A stretch of DNA of 64,000 nt from Roseovarius salincola (GCF_026891095.1 NZ_JAPTNL010000017.1:1-64000), one strand, 5' to 3'. Numbered from the stretch's first letter, positions 1 through 8,134 are shown. Notes: a model not told the origin generated them from the sequence alone. Made by a program: numbers and translations.

Positions 1-35
1 CCGATGATCTGTTCGTCTGAAAATCTGCGTTTCAT
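1..35 (-). CDS. IS3-type transposase orfA, N-terminal fragment cut by the window edge
   Basis: Eleven complete codons plus two bases are visible and read MKRRFSDEQII(G). This is the usual N-terminus of the small helix-turn-helix protein (OrfA) of IS3-group elements, which binds the terminal repeats and is joined to OrfB by frameshifting. The ATG at 33-35 is preceded by a good AAAGGA ribosome site. Too little is visible to tell whether the element is intact. The call rests on the recognisable N-terminal signature and on the terminal-repeat-like sequence just upstream. Confidence 0.65.
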   Translation of the reverse strand, partial: MKRRFSDEQII

Positions 36-102
36 GATCCATCCTTTTCTCGGACGGATTACTAACACCTCAATGGCCTGAGTTCAGGGGGCTGGGTCAA
101 CA
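1..102 (-). mobile_element. End of an IS3-family-like insertion sequence (partial)
   Basis: The window opens inside an insertion sequence. The complementary strand carries an AAAAGGATGG ribosome site and the first codons of an IS3-type orfA (next entry). It ends in a terminal-repeat-like stretch beginning TGACCCAGCCCCCTGA when read inward from about base 99, or TGTTGACCC if the end is at base 102. The CCCCC-rich tip directly upstream of a transposase start is typical of IS3-group elements. The other end lies outside the window, so neither the full terminal repeat nor a target duplication can be confirmed, and the exact end is uncertain by a few bases. Confidence 0.65.
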
Positions 103-464
103 TCCATCAGCGGTCTTCGATGCTGCCGCGCGGCCCGTGATTGCGGACTTTCGCGGCGACCGTAAAATCCGGTGATCGCCGCACTTGCACAATGCGGGAC
201 GGAAGGGAAATTCACTGCCCGGCCCGAATCGCACCGAAGGTGCCGGGCTATCGCCAGACCGCCCCCCGGGCTGGCGATTGCCTGGCACGCTTAACCACCG
301 CGAAGGGCTCCTTGCGGAGGTCGGAGGCACCGCAGCATCCTGTGATAAAGTGACCTGTCAATGCCGGGGTGTGGTTTCGGGCGGGTATGGCGGATCGGGG
401 GATCAGTCATGCAGACCCCAAACTTACCTGAAATTCGCGCGCTTCGCCGCGTCCGGATCAAGGA
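103..464. other. Gene-poor stretch between the IS end and a recombinase remnant
   Basis: No reading frame here has a convincing start, ribosome site or recognisable domain. Short open frames on both strands give arginine/proline-rich products typical of non-coding GC-rich DNA. It probably contains decayed remains of the integrase that is still recognisable downstream: around 442-460 another frame reads ALRRVRI, which resembles the SLRRTK part of such integrases, suggesting frame changes. No terminator or promoter stands out. Confidence 0.5.
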
Positions 465-599
465 ACGCACATCCACAACCAGACGGGCCATCCGCGTGCG
501 GTCCGGCTGCTGTTGGGTCGCGCCAAGATCGCCAGCACCGTCAGATACCGCGGCGTCGCGCCTGAGGATGCTCTTGCGATTGCAGAGGCGACTGAAGTC
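465..599 (+). pseudogene. C-terminal remnant of a tyrosine recombinase / integrase
   Basis: Read in one frame, bases 480-599 encode QTGHPRAVRLLLGRAKIAST followed by VRYRGVAPEDALAIAEATEV. This closely matches the C-terminal catalytic tail of small phage-type tyrosine recombinases, whose usual form is K(Q)TGN-RAVQLLLGHTK-ESTVRYLG, then an acidic DALE-AE-TEV ending. The conserved LLLGH is LLLGR here, so the catalytic histidine/tryptophan region looks mutated. The normal stop after TEV is missing and the frame runs on to 776. Upstream parts (arginine box, core domain) are absent or in other frames. I infer a decayed mobile gene beside the IS end. Confidence 0.6.
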
Positions 600-709
600 C
601 AAGGTGCCGGGCGGTCTTCAGGGACGGCCCATTGGTTGCCGTTCATACCTGACCTGGCAAAGGCCCGTTGGCAGCCCCAAGCGGAGGTGATGGGAAATGT
701 CTGTCCTGG

Positions 710-1984
710 TCAGATGCGTGAACGCCCTGAGACTGCGCGTGACGTTATTTGCCCGGGTCTTGTCTCGGTCAGGTGACGCAGTTCCCGGGCGTGAAAGTCC
801 GGCTCGCTTTCACCGGCCCGAGGTCCGCGCGAAAGGGCGCGGGCAAGATCGAAATAGCCTTTACCGGGCAGGTTTTCGCGTCCGCGGCTGACCGCGCGGG
901 CGGCGATGAAGGGGCGATCGGCGGCGGCGTCTTCGCGCATCGTCATTTCCAGAGCCCGGGTGACCTTGCCGACCGAGCCGGGCGCCCACAACCCGAGCGC
1001 ACGCGCCAGAGCGCCATAGGTGATCGGAACCTCGTTTCCGGAGAGACCTTCCAGATGGGCGCGGACGCGTTTCGACAGGTCTTTTTCCCTGGCGGAAGCG
1101 GCCTCGATCACGCGCGGCGGCGGGATCTCGCGGGCCGCGCCCGTTGCATCGACTTCGGCTGCCCAGGCGCGGGTCGGGGTGCGCAGAATGATCCGGGTCT
1201 TGCCGCTGTCGGTGCCTTCGCCGGTTTCTGTAACGCCGACGATATCGCCTCTGTGCAGGCCTGCGCGCAATGTGTCCGGCGTCAGGCCGAGCTTTGGGGC
1301 CAGATAATCGGGGTCCAGCACGACCTGACCTTCCTCCCATCCGATGACACCGTCCGGGATGGGGCGGTTCAGCATGGGTGAGGGGCCATCGTCCCTTGCA
1401 TAGAACGGGTTGCTCCCGGCTGCGTGGTCCGTGACATCGACGATCTCAACGATCTGCGGCAGGGCGGCGCGCAGCATGCGTTCCACCCCTTCGCGCAGCG
1501 TGGCCGCCGAGGCCGCGCAGCCCTGGCAGCCGCCGGACATGCGCAGATAGACGGTGCCCCCATCGACCTTGTCCACCGAGATATGACCGCCATGGGCGGC
1601 GACAGACGGGTTGACCTGCCGGTTCAGCAGATCCTCGACCGCCCCGAGAAGACCTTGGTCGGGTGTGGTGTCATCGGGCGTGCCCTGTCCCAGTGGCGCG
1701 TCCGTTTGGCCGAGCACCTGCCGGATCGCTTCGGCGATGAGGGTCTTCAAGGTTTTCCAGTCTGCCCGGGCGTGTTTCTTCACCCAGATCGTCGCACCGC
1801 CCACTTCGACCCGGACGACCCCATCGAGCGCGAAAAGTGCGCGCGCCAGAGGCGCGTCGTCGGTCGCTTCGAACCGGACGGATGCCCCCTGTTGGACCGG
1901 CGTGTCGAGCACGAAGCCCATGACGTCGGGATCGCTGGCCGAGGCCTGCGCCCGGATGCGGCGGCGCGTGGCGGTGTCAGACAT
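710..1984 (-). CDS. Multidomain NifU/Nfu-type iron-sulfur scaffold protein
   Basis: 424 residues. Residues about 8-95 resemble the Nfu N-terminal domain. Residues about 110-195 are a NifU domain with the cluster-binding CxxC (C153, C156, in GGCQGCAAS). Residues about 215-282 resemble DUF6522. Residues about 304-382 resemble the winged-helix part of O6-alkylguanine transferase-like proteins (EVPITYGALARALG) but lack the PCHR active site. The expected role is carrying and handing over Fe-S clusters; what the two extra domains do is unknown. Normal Nfu proteins have about 190 residues, so the C-terminal half is a fusion. The start at 1984 was chosen because its ATG overlaps the mrp stop by 8 bases, indicating translational coupling in a MarR-Mrp-NifU operon. 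Confidence 0.85.
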   Translation of the reverse strand: MSDTATRRRIRAQASASDPDVMGFVLDTPVQQGASVRFEATDDAPLARALFALDGVVRVEVGGATIWVKKHARADWKTLKTLIAEAIRQVLGQTDAPLGQGTPDDTTPDQGLLGAVEDLLNRQVNPSVAAHGGHISVDKVDGGTVYLRMSGGCQGCAASAATLREGVERMLRAALPQIVEIVDVTDHAAGSNPFYARDDGPSPMLNRPIPDGVIGWEEGQVVLDPDYLAPKLGLTPDTLRAGLHRGDIVGVTETGEGTDSGKTRIILRTPTRAWAAEVDATGAAREIPPPRVIEAASAREKDLSKRVRAHLEGLSGNEVPITYGALARALGLWAPGSVGKVTRALEMTMREDAAADRPFIAARAVSRGRENLPGKGYFDLARALSRGPRAGESEPDFHARELRHLTETRPGQITSRAVSGRSRI

Positions 1985-3143
1985 CTTCGAGCTCCGTTCC
2001 CGCCATGTCGCGGAGCGCCTTGAACGTGTAGATTCCGGTGTCGTGCCCGTCGCTGAAGGCCATGCCAAGCGCGTAGTTGCCGACGCTCCAGATGCGGGTC
2101 AGGCTCAGGTCAAGCGGGACATTCTCCGGGTTCAGGAGCCGCTTGCCGCTCATCTCGTCACGGCATTGCGCGCATTGACAGGCCAGGCGCAGGTCGCGGC
2201 CGGTCAGGCGCTGTTGCGCGCCATCGGCCCACCGCAGCAGGAGCGCGCCGGCCTCGTGGTCAAGCGCCGCGAGGCGGTCTGCCGGACCGTCCGTCCGTGA
2301 CGGAACGGGCGCCGGTTGGCCCGCGCCATCGGCAATCGTCCATGCAAAAGGCGTGGCGATCCCCGAGGTGTCCTCTGCGGCACCGGTCAGCGCGGTGGCG
2401 ATTTTACGGTAGGCCCCTGCCGCCGCGCTGTCCGGCGCGCTGCGCAGCAGGGGGCGGCCGTCATCGCCGCAATCAACCACGGTCGGGTCCAGTGGGATGC
2501 TTCCGAGGTAATCCACCCCAAGCTCCCGTGCGATGGCTTCGCCGCCGCCCTGGTGGAAGATATGCGTCACCGTTCCGCAATCCGGGCAGGTGAAGCCGCT
2601 CATGTTCTCGATCACGCCGAGGATCGGCACGCTGACCTGCTCCATCATCCGCAGGCCGCGCCGCGCGATCTTGAGGCTGACATCCTGCGGTGTGCTCACG
2701 ACCACGGCGCCCGACAGCGGGAAAGCCTGCGCCAGGGTCAGCTGGATATCGCCGGTGCCGGGTGGCAGGTCCAGCAAGAGCACGTCCAGCACGCCCCACT
2801 CCACCTGCCGCACGAACATCTGCAGGTATTTCGTCACCATCGGCCCGCGCAGGATCGCCGGGCTGTCATCGTCTGACAGCATGGCCATGGACATGACCTT
2901 CACGCCATGGGCCTCGGCCGGGATGACCTTCTGATCGGGCGACATGGCGGGCTTGTCCGATGCGATTCCCAGCATGCGCGGGATCGACGGGCCATAAATG
3001 TCGGCATCCACCACGCCAACGCGAAGACCGGCATCGGCCATGGCCACGGCGATATTGGCGGTGACGGTGGACTTGCCCACACCACCCTTGCCGCTGCTTA
3101 TCGCGATCATGCGCGGGCCTGCGTGCTGTTCAGTCTGCGTCAT
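1977..3143 (-). CDS. mrp: Mrp/NBP35-family Fe-S carrier ATPase fused to a DUF971 domain
   Basis: 388 residues. The N-terminal about 265 residues are a P-loop ATPase with the deviant Walker A GKGGVGKS (18-25), the DADIYGPSIPR segment (45-56) and the CxxC of cluster-binding ApbC/Mrp proteins (C186, C189). These act as dimeric carriers that load Fe-S clusters on target proteins. The C-terminal about 100 residues form a DUF971 (GBBH-like N-terminal) domain with CQCAQC and the VGNYALGMAFSDGH segment. DUF971 is usually a separate protein, so this is a fusion. ATG at 3143 follows GGAGA. Its 5' end overlaps the upstream regulator gene by 14 bases and its 3' end overlaps nifU by 8, so the three genes form one transcription unit. 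Confidence 0.92.
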   Translation of the reverse strand: MTQTEQHAGPRMIAISSGKGGVGKSTVTANIAVAMADAGLRVGVVDADIYGPSIPRMLGIASDKPAMSPDQKVIPAEAHGVKVMSMAMLSDDDSPAILRGPMVTKYLQMFVRQVEWGVLDVLLLDLPPGTGDIQLTLAQAFPLSGAVVVSTPQDVSLKIARRGLRMMEQVSVPILGVIENMSGFTCPDCGTVTHIFHQGGGEAIARELGVDYLGSIPLDPTVVDCGDDGRPLLRSAPDSAAAGAYRKIATALTGAAEDTSGIATPFAWTIADGAGQPAPVPSRTDGPADRLAALDHEAGALLLRWADGAQQRLTGRDLRLACQCAQCRDEMSGKRLLNPENVPLDLSLTRIWSVGNYALGMAFSDGHDTGIYTFKALRDMAGTELEDV

Positions 3144-3729
3144 CTCGGTCTCCTTGGGGCCGTGGTTCGAGGGTCGGTGTGTAGCTTGCGCAGAGTTTCG
3201 GGATGTCTGCTGTTGCCAGTTCTTCTGCCATGCAGGCGCAATAAGCCATGCCGCCGGACGGCGAGAAATGCGTGCAGTCCCCGCATGTTCCGAAGGCGGG
3301 GAGGTCACGGCGCATGGCCAGCGCAGACGCCAGCCGCGAGAGCGTCGCCAGGAAGGCGTCGCGTTCGGCGGTGTCGAGATCACCGATCACGTCGATCAGA
3401 TCCCGGAGCGGATCCTGCGCGAGCATGGCGCGGCCCTGGTCGGTCAGGTCGAAAGACACGCTGCGCCGGTCGCGGTCGGAACGGGTGCGCGTGACAAGCT
3501 CCATGCGTTCCAGTGACTTGATAATCTGCGATGCCGTTCCCCGTGTCGTCACCTGAAAACTGGCAAAGCCCGAGGGGGTGCGCGTGCTTCCGTTGGCGCG
3601 GGCGAAAAAGCGCAGACAGGTCCACTGCGCCGCGGTCAGTTCCGTACGTGCATGCTCGCTTCGCGCCGCACGCCCGACATGAACAAGCAATTCAGCGATC
3701 CGATCCGGTGTTTGCGTTTCATCGATCAT
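3130..3729 (-). CDS. MarR-family regulator with a C-terminal cysteine cluster
   Basis: 199 residues. Residues about 30-105 form a MarR winged helix (TTRGTASQIIKSLERMELVTR recognition region, RTRSDRDRRSV wing). The C-terminal 50 residues add cysteines C149, C152, C164, C166 and C180, an arrangement able to hold a metal or Fe-S cluster; MarR proteins normally lack this. It heads the mrp-nifU operon (14-base overlap with mrp), so it probably adjusts Fe-S assembly to iron, oxygen or cluster status; that is inference. An ATG at 3729 was preferred to 3756 because a -35/-10 pair (3759-3764, 3736-3741) puts the expected transcript start at 3729 itself. Confidence 0.85.
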   Translation of the reverse strand: MIDETQTPDRIAELLVHVGRAARSEHARTELTAAQWTCLRFFARANGSTRTPSGFASFQVTTRGTASQIIKSLERMELVTRTRSDRDRRSVSFDLTDQGRAMLAQDPLRDLIDVIGDLDTAERDAFLATLSRLASALAMRRDLPAFGTCGDCTHFSPSGGMAYCACMAEELATADIPKLCASYTPTLEPRPQGDRDDAD

Positions 3730-3734
3730 GCCGA

Positions 3735-3764
3735 ATTGATAGCGAACCGAAATCACTTTGACAA
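3735..3764 (-). promoter_or_regulatory. Promoter of the marR-mrp-nifU operon, apparently leaderless
   Basis: On the minus strand TTGTCA (3759-3764) and TATCAA (3736-3741) are 17 bases apart, a near-consensus sigma-70 promoter. Transcription would begin about 7 bases after the -10, on the ATG at 3729, giving a leaderless message. The same sequence read forward contains TTGACA (3758-3763), a -35 for the divergent sigma-factor gene, but its -10 (TTAGTG, 3781-3786) is poor. The two promoters share the same 7 bases, so the MarR protein could control both. No clear MarR palindrome was seen. Confidence 0.5.
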
Positions 3765-3808
3765 TCGTTGGGATGCGGAATTAGTGTCGTTTCGAAACCA
3801 AGCGAGCG

Positions 3809-4675
3809 ATGACCATGAACAAGCCAGTCACGAATCTCATCCAGGGCGCCCGGCGCATCCGCAGCGCGGGGATGCTGTCCGCCCAAGAGGAGCAAGCCTT
3901 GATTCGCGCCTGGCAGGTGCATCAAGACCGAGGCGCGCGCGATCATCTGATCCGGGCATTCGCGCCCCTGGCGGCCTCGGTCGCGAAGCGCCTGAAGCGA
4001 GGGTCCGGGGAGGTCGACCCGGATTTGTTGCAGCAGGCCAATATCGGGCTGATGAAGGCCGCCGACCGGTTCGACCCGGAGCGTGGTTTTCGGTTCTCGA
4101 CATTCGCCGTCTGGTGGGTGCGGGCCGAAATTCAGGATTATGTACGGGCGAACGGCTCTATCGTCCGGCCTCCGAACTCGGCACAGGCACGGGCCGCGAC
4201 CGCACAAATCGCCGCTCTCGATGCAGAGATGGCTGCCGATCCGGACATGGATCAGGCGGATGCGGACAGGAAACTGGCCGACGCGTTGGGTGTCGACATG
4301 CACCGGGCGGTGTCTCTGCGCGAACAGCTCACGGGCAATGACAGCTCTCTGAATGCGCCTGTTCTGGGCGCGGAAGGCGCGGATCGCATGGCGCTTCTGG
4401 TCGATCCGGCGAGTCTCGAAGGGCCGGTTGCCTTGCAAAGCCTGAAGATAGCCGGACTGCGGCGCATCCTTCTGGATGTGCTCAAGACGTTGCCAGATCG
4501 CGAGCGCGACATCGTCATGGCGACGCAAGTGACCGATCCACCGGCGACGCTGGAAGATCTCGGCAAGCGATACGGTATTTCAAGGGAACGGGTGCGCCAG
4601 CTGCGTGAGCGCGGTTTCGAACGGTTGCGCACTGCCTTGCGACAGCGCGATCTCGGACTCGAAAGTTTCTTTTGA
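3809..4675 (+). CDS. RpoH-like (sigma-32 family) RNA polymerase sigma factor lacking the RpoH box
   Basis: 288 residues with sigma-70 region 2 (DLLQQANIGLMKAADRFDP at 72-90, RFSTFAVWWVRAEIQDYV at 95-112) and region 4 (about 228-282, with the GISRERVRQLRERGFERLR helix-turn-helix). These match the heat-shock sigma family. The RpoH box that normally follows region 2 (Q-K/R-x-LFFN-R) is absent: the segment reads SAQARAATAQIAALDAEM at 124-141. The protein should therefore direct core polymerase but may differ from ordinary RpoH in polymerase contact or chaperone control. It is divergent from the MarR-Mrp-NifU operon. ATG at 3809 or 3815 are both possible; no strong ribosome site decides. Confidence 0.88.
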   Translation: MTMNKPVTNLIQGARRIRSAGMLSAQEEQALIRAWQVHQDRGARDHLIRAFAPLAASVAKRLKRGSGEVDPDLLQQANIGLMKAADRFDPERGFRFSTFAVWWVRAEIQDYVRANGSIVRPPNSAQARAATAQIAALDAEMAADPDMDQADADRKLADALGVDMHRAVSLREQLTGNDSSLNAPVLGAEGADRMALLVDPASLEGPVALQSLKIAGLRRILLDVLKTLPDRERDIVMATQVTDPPATLEDLGKRYGISRERVRQLRERGFERLRTALRQRDLGLESFF

Positions 4676-5122
4676 ATGGGTGATCGCGACCCCAGACGTC
4701 GTGCGGCGTGGCCTCAGCCATCACGCGACCGGCCCGGCCTGACGCGACATGCCGGTCGCCACAATCGAGAATCGGGAAAGCGCCTTTCCTGAAGGTATCA
4801 ACGGCGGCAAGGTTGCGGTATTCATTTACCGGCCCGGTTTGCAGCATCCGTCACCGGGCGCCCGGAGCCGACCTTGAAGGCGGCGCAGCATGGGCCTGAT
4901 CTGATGAGGATGTCGTGGCCGCACGTCACCGCCACTGTTGCGCCGCGACCCACATCAGAAAATCTTCACCGTTGCCGCTATTATTGGACGGCGCAGCGTA
5001 TGACCGTTGTCAGAGCGGGGGCGGACGCATCGCGGTCAGCCCGAAACTGCGAAAGATGACATTCACCGCGCGGTTGGCGAACAGGTAAGATTCGGAAACA
5101 TGGCGCGTAGCGCTGCAAAACT
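4676..5122. other. Gene-poor intergenic region
   Basis: About 450 bases between the sigma factor and the outer-membrane protein. Short open frames exist on both strands but none has a ribosome site or a recognisable product. No intrinsic terminator with a T-tract is visible after the sigma gene. Base composition falls toward the 3' end, ahead of the promoter of the next gene. Confidence 0.5.
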
Positions 5123-5131
5123 TGCTATAAT
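5123..5131 (+). promoter_or_regulatory. Extended -10 promoter of the outer-membrane protein gene
   Basis: TGCTATAAT is a perfect extended -10 element (TGnTATAAT), and extended -10 promoters can work without a good -35; none is visible at the usual distance. The expected start, near 5138, leaves a leader of about 20 bases containing GAGG (5146-5149) before the ATG at 5158. Confidence 0.55.
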
Positions 5132-5157
5132 AATTTAAGAATACTGAGGTATCGCGC

Positions 5158-5751
5158 ATGAGAATTAGAGTAAGGGCCGCCACATTTCTCTTCGCCTGTC
5201 TCATGCTGTGCACTGAAGTGGCCGCCGGCGACCATGTGGAAACGCGACCGGGCAAATGGTCGGTTGGGATGGTTGCCGGGAACATGACCAAAAATCGTGC
5301 GAACGACCTTCTTCGGCCCGGAGAATACGACTTTGCAGATAACTATTTTGCCGGCGTGCTTGTTGCCTACGATAGACAGATTGGCGACAGTAAATGGTCC
5401 TTGGGCGCGGAGTTTCAGTTAAATCTTCACTTCGGCAACCAGCAGTTTCTTGAGTTCGTTCTGCCTGCAACAATTCGCTACCGACCAGAGCTGTCCTTCT
5501 TGCCTGCGCTTGAAAGCCTTGGTTTAGGGCTGGGGCTGTCACACACCACAGAGGTGCCCAAAGTCGAAGTCGAAGTCCGCGGCGAGTCGGCAAGGACGCT
5601 TGTTTACTGGCTGGCAGAGTCCGCGTTTTCCGTTGGAAATTCCGGAGACGAATTGTTTCTGAGGATTCATCATAGATCGGATGCGTTTGGCCTCTTGGAT
5701 CCAGACTCGGGTTCCAATGCTTTCGCTATCGGATGGCGCCGGTCTTTTTAA
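5158..5751 (+). CDS. Outer-membrane beta-barrel protein, PagL / acyloxyacyl-hydrolase-like
   Basis: 197 residues: a signal peptide (MRIRVRAATFLFACLMLCTEVAAG, cut near 23), alternating-hydrophobic strands through the body, and a terminal Phe as in outer-membrane barrels. The end reads LRIHHRSDAFGLL, then GSNAFAIGWRRSF, which resembles lipid A 3-O-deacylase (PagL) relatives with their H-x-S motif (H172, S174). The catalytic Glu expected 14 residues after the His is Ser/Asn here, so the enzyme activity is doubtful. The gene is richer in A and T than its neighbours and has its own extended -10 promoter, so recent acquisition is possible. It could instead be a generic OmpW-like barrel. Confidence 0.6.
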   Translation: MRIRVRAATFLFACLMLCTEVAAGDHVETRPGKWSVGMVAGNMTKNRANDLLRPGEYDFADNYFAGVLVAYDRQIGDSKWSLGAEFQLNLHFGNQQFLEFVLPATIRYRPELSFLPALESLGLGLGLSHTTEVPKVEVEVRGESARTLVYWLAESAFSVGNSGDELFLRIHHRSDAFGLLDPDSGSNAFAIGWRRSF

Positions 5752-6020
5752 ACTGAATGCCGGGATATCAAGACGTTCTGGTTCGGGCTTGCCCCCGTCA
5801 TTCGCCGCCCGCCACAGGAATGGCCCCTGCCGGGAAACGGGCCACACCATGCAAAGCCCCGCTTCCTGCGCAGTGCTGTCGTTGCTGGCCGGGGCGGCGG
5901 CAGTCAGGCTTCGCCCGTTCAGCGCCCACCCCGCGCCAATCTGTTTTCCATCCCTATACAAACCGCGCGTTAAGCGATATTGAGCGAGACTTCCGCCCAG
6001 GATGATGCGCCGGGCGGGTC

Positions 6021-8060
6021 ATGCTCCCCAGGAAAAGAACCGGACCCTTGAAAAAAACGATTGCAGATGCGCTGGCCCGCAAGGGCTATGATGTTTTGAC
6101 GCCTGTTCAGACCGCTGTCAGCCAGCCAGAGCTGGTCGGGCGGGACCTTCTGGTCTCGGCGCAGACCGGTTCGGGCAAGACCATCGGGTTCGGGCTGGCG
6201 ATTGCGCCGACCCTGCTGGGCGAGGATGACGCATTCGGGCCGGCAAGCGCGCCGCTGGCATTGGTCATCGCGCCGACCCGTGAGCTTGCGATGCAGGTCA
6301 AGCGCGAGCTTGGCTGGCTTTACGGCGATGCGGGGGCGGTTCTGGCCTCCTGTGTCGGGGGCATGGACATGCGCGACGAGCGCCGGGCGCTGGCAAGGGG
6401 CGCGCATATCGTTGTCGCGACGCCAGGGCGGTTGCGCGATCATATCATGCGCGGGTCCATCGACCTTGGGGCTGTGCGCGCGGTGGTGCTGGACGAGGCG
6501 GATGAGATGCTCGACCTCGGGTTTCGCGAGGATCTGGAGTTCATCCTGGATGAGACGCCCAAGGCGCGCCAGACGTTGCTGTTCTCGGCCACGGTGCCGA
6601 ATGCCATCGCCAGGCTTGCCCAAAGCTATCAGCGCGATGCGGAGCGGATATCGACGGTGGGCGAGCAGAAACAGCATGCGGATATCGAATACCGCGCCAT
6701 GATGGTTGCCGCGCGGGACAGCGAGAACGCCGTCATCAACGTGCTGCGCTATTACGAGGCGCCCAATGCCATCGTGTTCTGCAATACCCGCGCGATGGTG
6801 GCGCGCCTGACCACGCGCCTTTCCAACCGTGGCTTTTCGGTTGTGGCCCTGTCGGGGGAGTTGACGCAGAGCGAGCGCTCGAACGCGTTGCAGTCGATGA
6901 GGGACGGGCGCGCAAGGGTCTGTGTGGCGACGGATGTGGCCGCGCGGGGTATCGACCTGCCCAACCTTGATCTGGTGGTTCACGCCGAATTGCCCGGCAG
7001 TCATGAAACCCTGCTGCACCGCTCGGGGCGCACGGGGCGTGCGGGGCGCAAGGGGGTCAGTGCGCTGGTCGTGGTGCCCGCGTCGCGCAAGAAGGCGGAG
7101 CGGATTCTGAAATTCGCCAAGCTGACGGCGGATTGGGGCGCGGCGCCGTCTGCGGCGGATGTCGATGCGCGCGACCGGGTCAGGATGCTGGAGGGCGATG
7201 ACTGGCAGGCGGGGGTGAGCGAGAGCGAGCGCGCGTCGGTCGATCAACTGGTCGAGATGTTCACGCCCGAGCAGATCGCGGTCGCCTATCTGCGCCAATA
7301 CAAGCTGCGCCATGCCGCCCCAGAGGAGCTGAGCGCGGTCAATGCCGAGAAGCCGAAGCCGCGTTCTGCCTTCGGGCCGGGCGTGTGGTTTTCGCTTTCG
7401 GAAGGGCGCAGCCACGGGGCCTCGCCGCGCCATTTGCTGCCGATGATCTGCAAGGCGGGCGACCTGACCAAGGACGATATCGGCGCGATCCGGATCGCCG
7501 ATGACCTGTCCTATGTCGAAATCCGCGAAGCCAGTGTCCCCGGTTTCCTGGCCGCGATCGGCCCGGACATGAAGATAGAGGGCAAGAAGCAGCTGGTTCG
7601 TCTCGATCAGGCGCCGGACGTGTCGGCCTTCCGGCCTGCGCGCCCCGAGCGGGCGCCGAAGGGCCATGCGGGGCAGGGCAAGGGGGACACGGCGCCCGTT
7701 GCGCGGAACGATGCGCCAGAGCCCCGTCGGCGCAAACCAAAGCCCGAAGACCGCAGCGACGCAAGGCCGCCAAAGCGAAAGCCCAGGGCGGAGGCGCCTG
7801 ACCCCGCGGTGCATGCGCCTTTTGACAGCACGAAGCGCGGGGCGCGGGGTGCCAAACCCGCATCGAAGGGTGATGCCAAGGCGGGCGTCCCCAAGAAGGC
7901 TTCGGGCGATGCGCCGCGCAAGGGTGATGCCAAGCCGCGCCGCGACGCCGCCAAAGGCCCGCCGCCCCCGAAAGGCAAACCCAACAGCAAGAAGAACCGC
8001 GCCCGCGCTGCCGCCAGGAAAGCGGGCCGGAGCGGAGATGCAGTGCCGAAACGGCGTTGA
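6021..8060 (+). CDS. DEAD-box RNA helicase with a long basic tail
   Basis: 679 residues from ATG 6021. Motifs in order: Q motif (YDVLTPVQ, 23-30), Walker A AQTGSGKT (47-54), PTRELA (85-90), TPGR, DEAD (158-161), SAT (189-191) and HRSGRTGRAG near 335. A DbpA/CsdA-like RNA-binding region follows (about 452-530), then about 140 residues rich in Lys, Arg, Pro and Ala. It unwinds structured RNA, probably in ribosome assembly or cold adaptation. A TTG at 6051 is an attractive alternative start: AGGAAAAG precedes it and the protein would begin MKKTIADALARKGYD, the usual N-terminus of relatives. It stands alone between long spacers. Confidence 0.93.
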   Translation: MLPRKRTGPLKKTIADALARKGYDVLTPVQTAVSQPELVGRDLLVSAQTGSGKTIGFGLAIAPTLLGEDDAFGPASAPLALVIAPTRELAMQVKRELGWLYGDAGAVLASCVGGMDMRDERRALARGAHIVVATPGRLRDHIMRGSIDLGAVRAVVLDEADEMLDLGFREDLEFILDETPKARQTLLFSATVPNAIARLAQSYQRDAERISTVGEQKQHADIEYRAMMVAARDSENAVINVLRYYEAPNAIVFCNTRAMVARLTTRLSNRGFSVVALSGELTQSERSNALQSMRDGRARVCVATDVAARGIDLPNLDLVVHAELPGSHETLLHRSGRTGRAGRKGVSALVVVPASRKKAERILKFAKLTADWGAAPSAADVDARDRVRMLEGDDWQAGVSESERASVDQLVEMFTPEQIAVAYLRQYKLRHAAPEELSAVNAEKPKPRSAFGPGVWFSLSEGRSHGASPRHLLPMICKAGDLTKDDIGAIRIADDLSYVEIREASVPGFLAAIGPDMKIEGKKQLVRLDQAPDVSAFRPARPERAPKGHAGQGKGDTAPVARNDAPEPRRRKPKPEDRSDARPPKRKPRAEAPDPAVHAPFDSTKRGARGAKPASKGDAKAGVPKKASGDAPRKGDAKPRRDAAKGPPPPKGKPNSKKNRARAAARKAGRSGDAVPKRR

Positions 8061-8134
8061 TGCCGGGGCAATCGGGAGGACAGGGAGCGATGACCCCGGT
8101 GCGCCCGCGTCCATGGACGGCCCCGAACGCGGGC

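Noticed and set aside
4757..4870. Short frame MPVATIENRESAFPEG with a fairly natural composition
   Set aside because: No ribosome site, no recognisable family and no proper ending; kept only as part of the gene-poor region.
5821..5844. TGGCCC/GGGCCA inverted repeat after the outer-membrane protein gene
   Set aside because: Six-base stem, 12-base loop and no T-tract; too weak to call a terminator.
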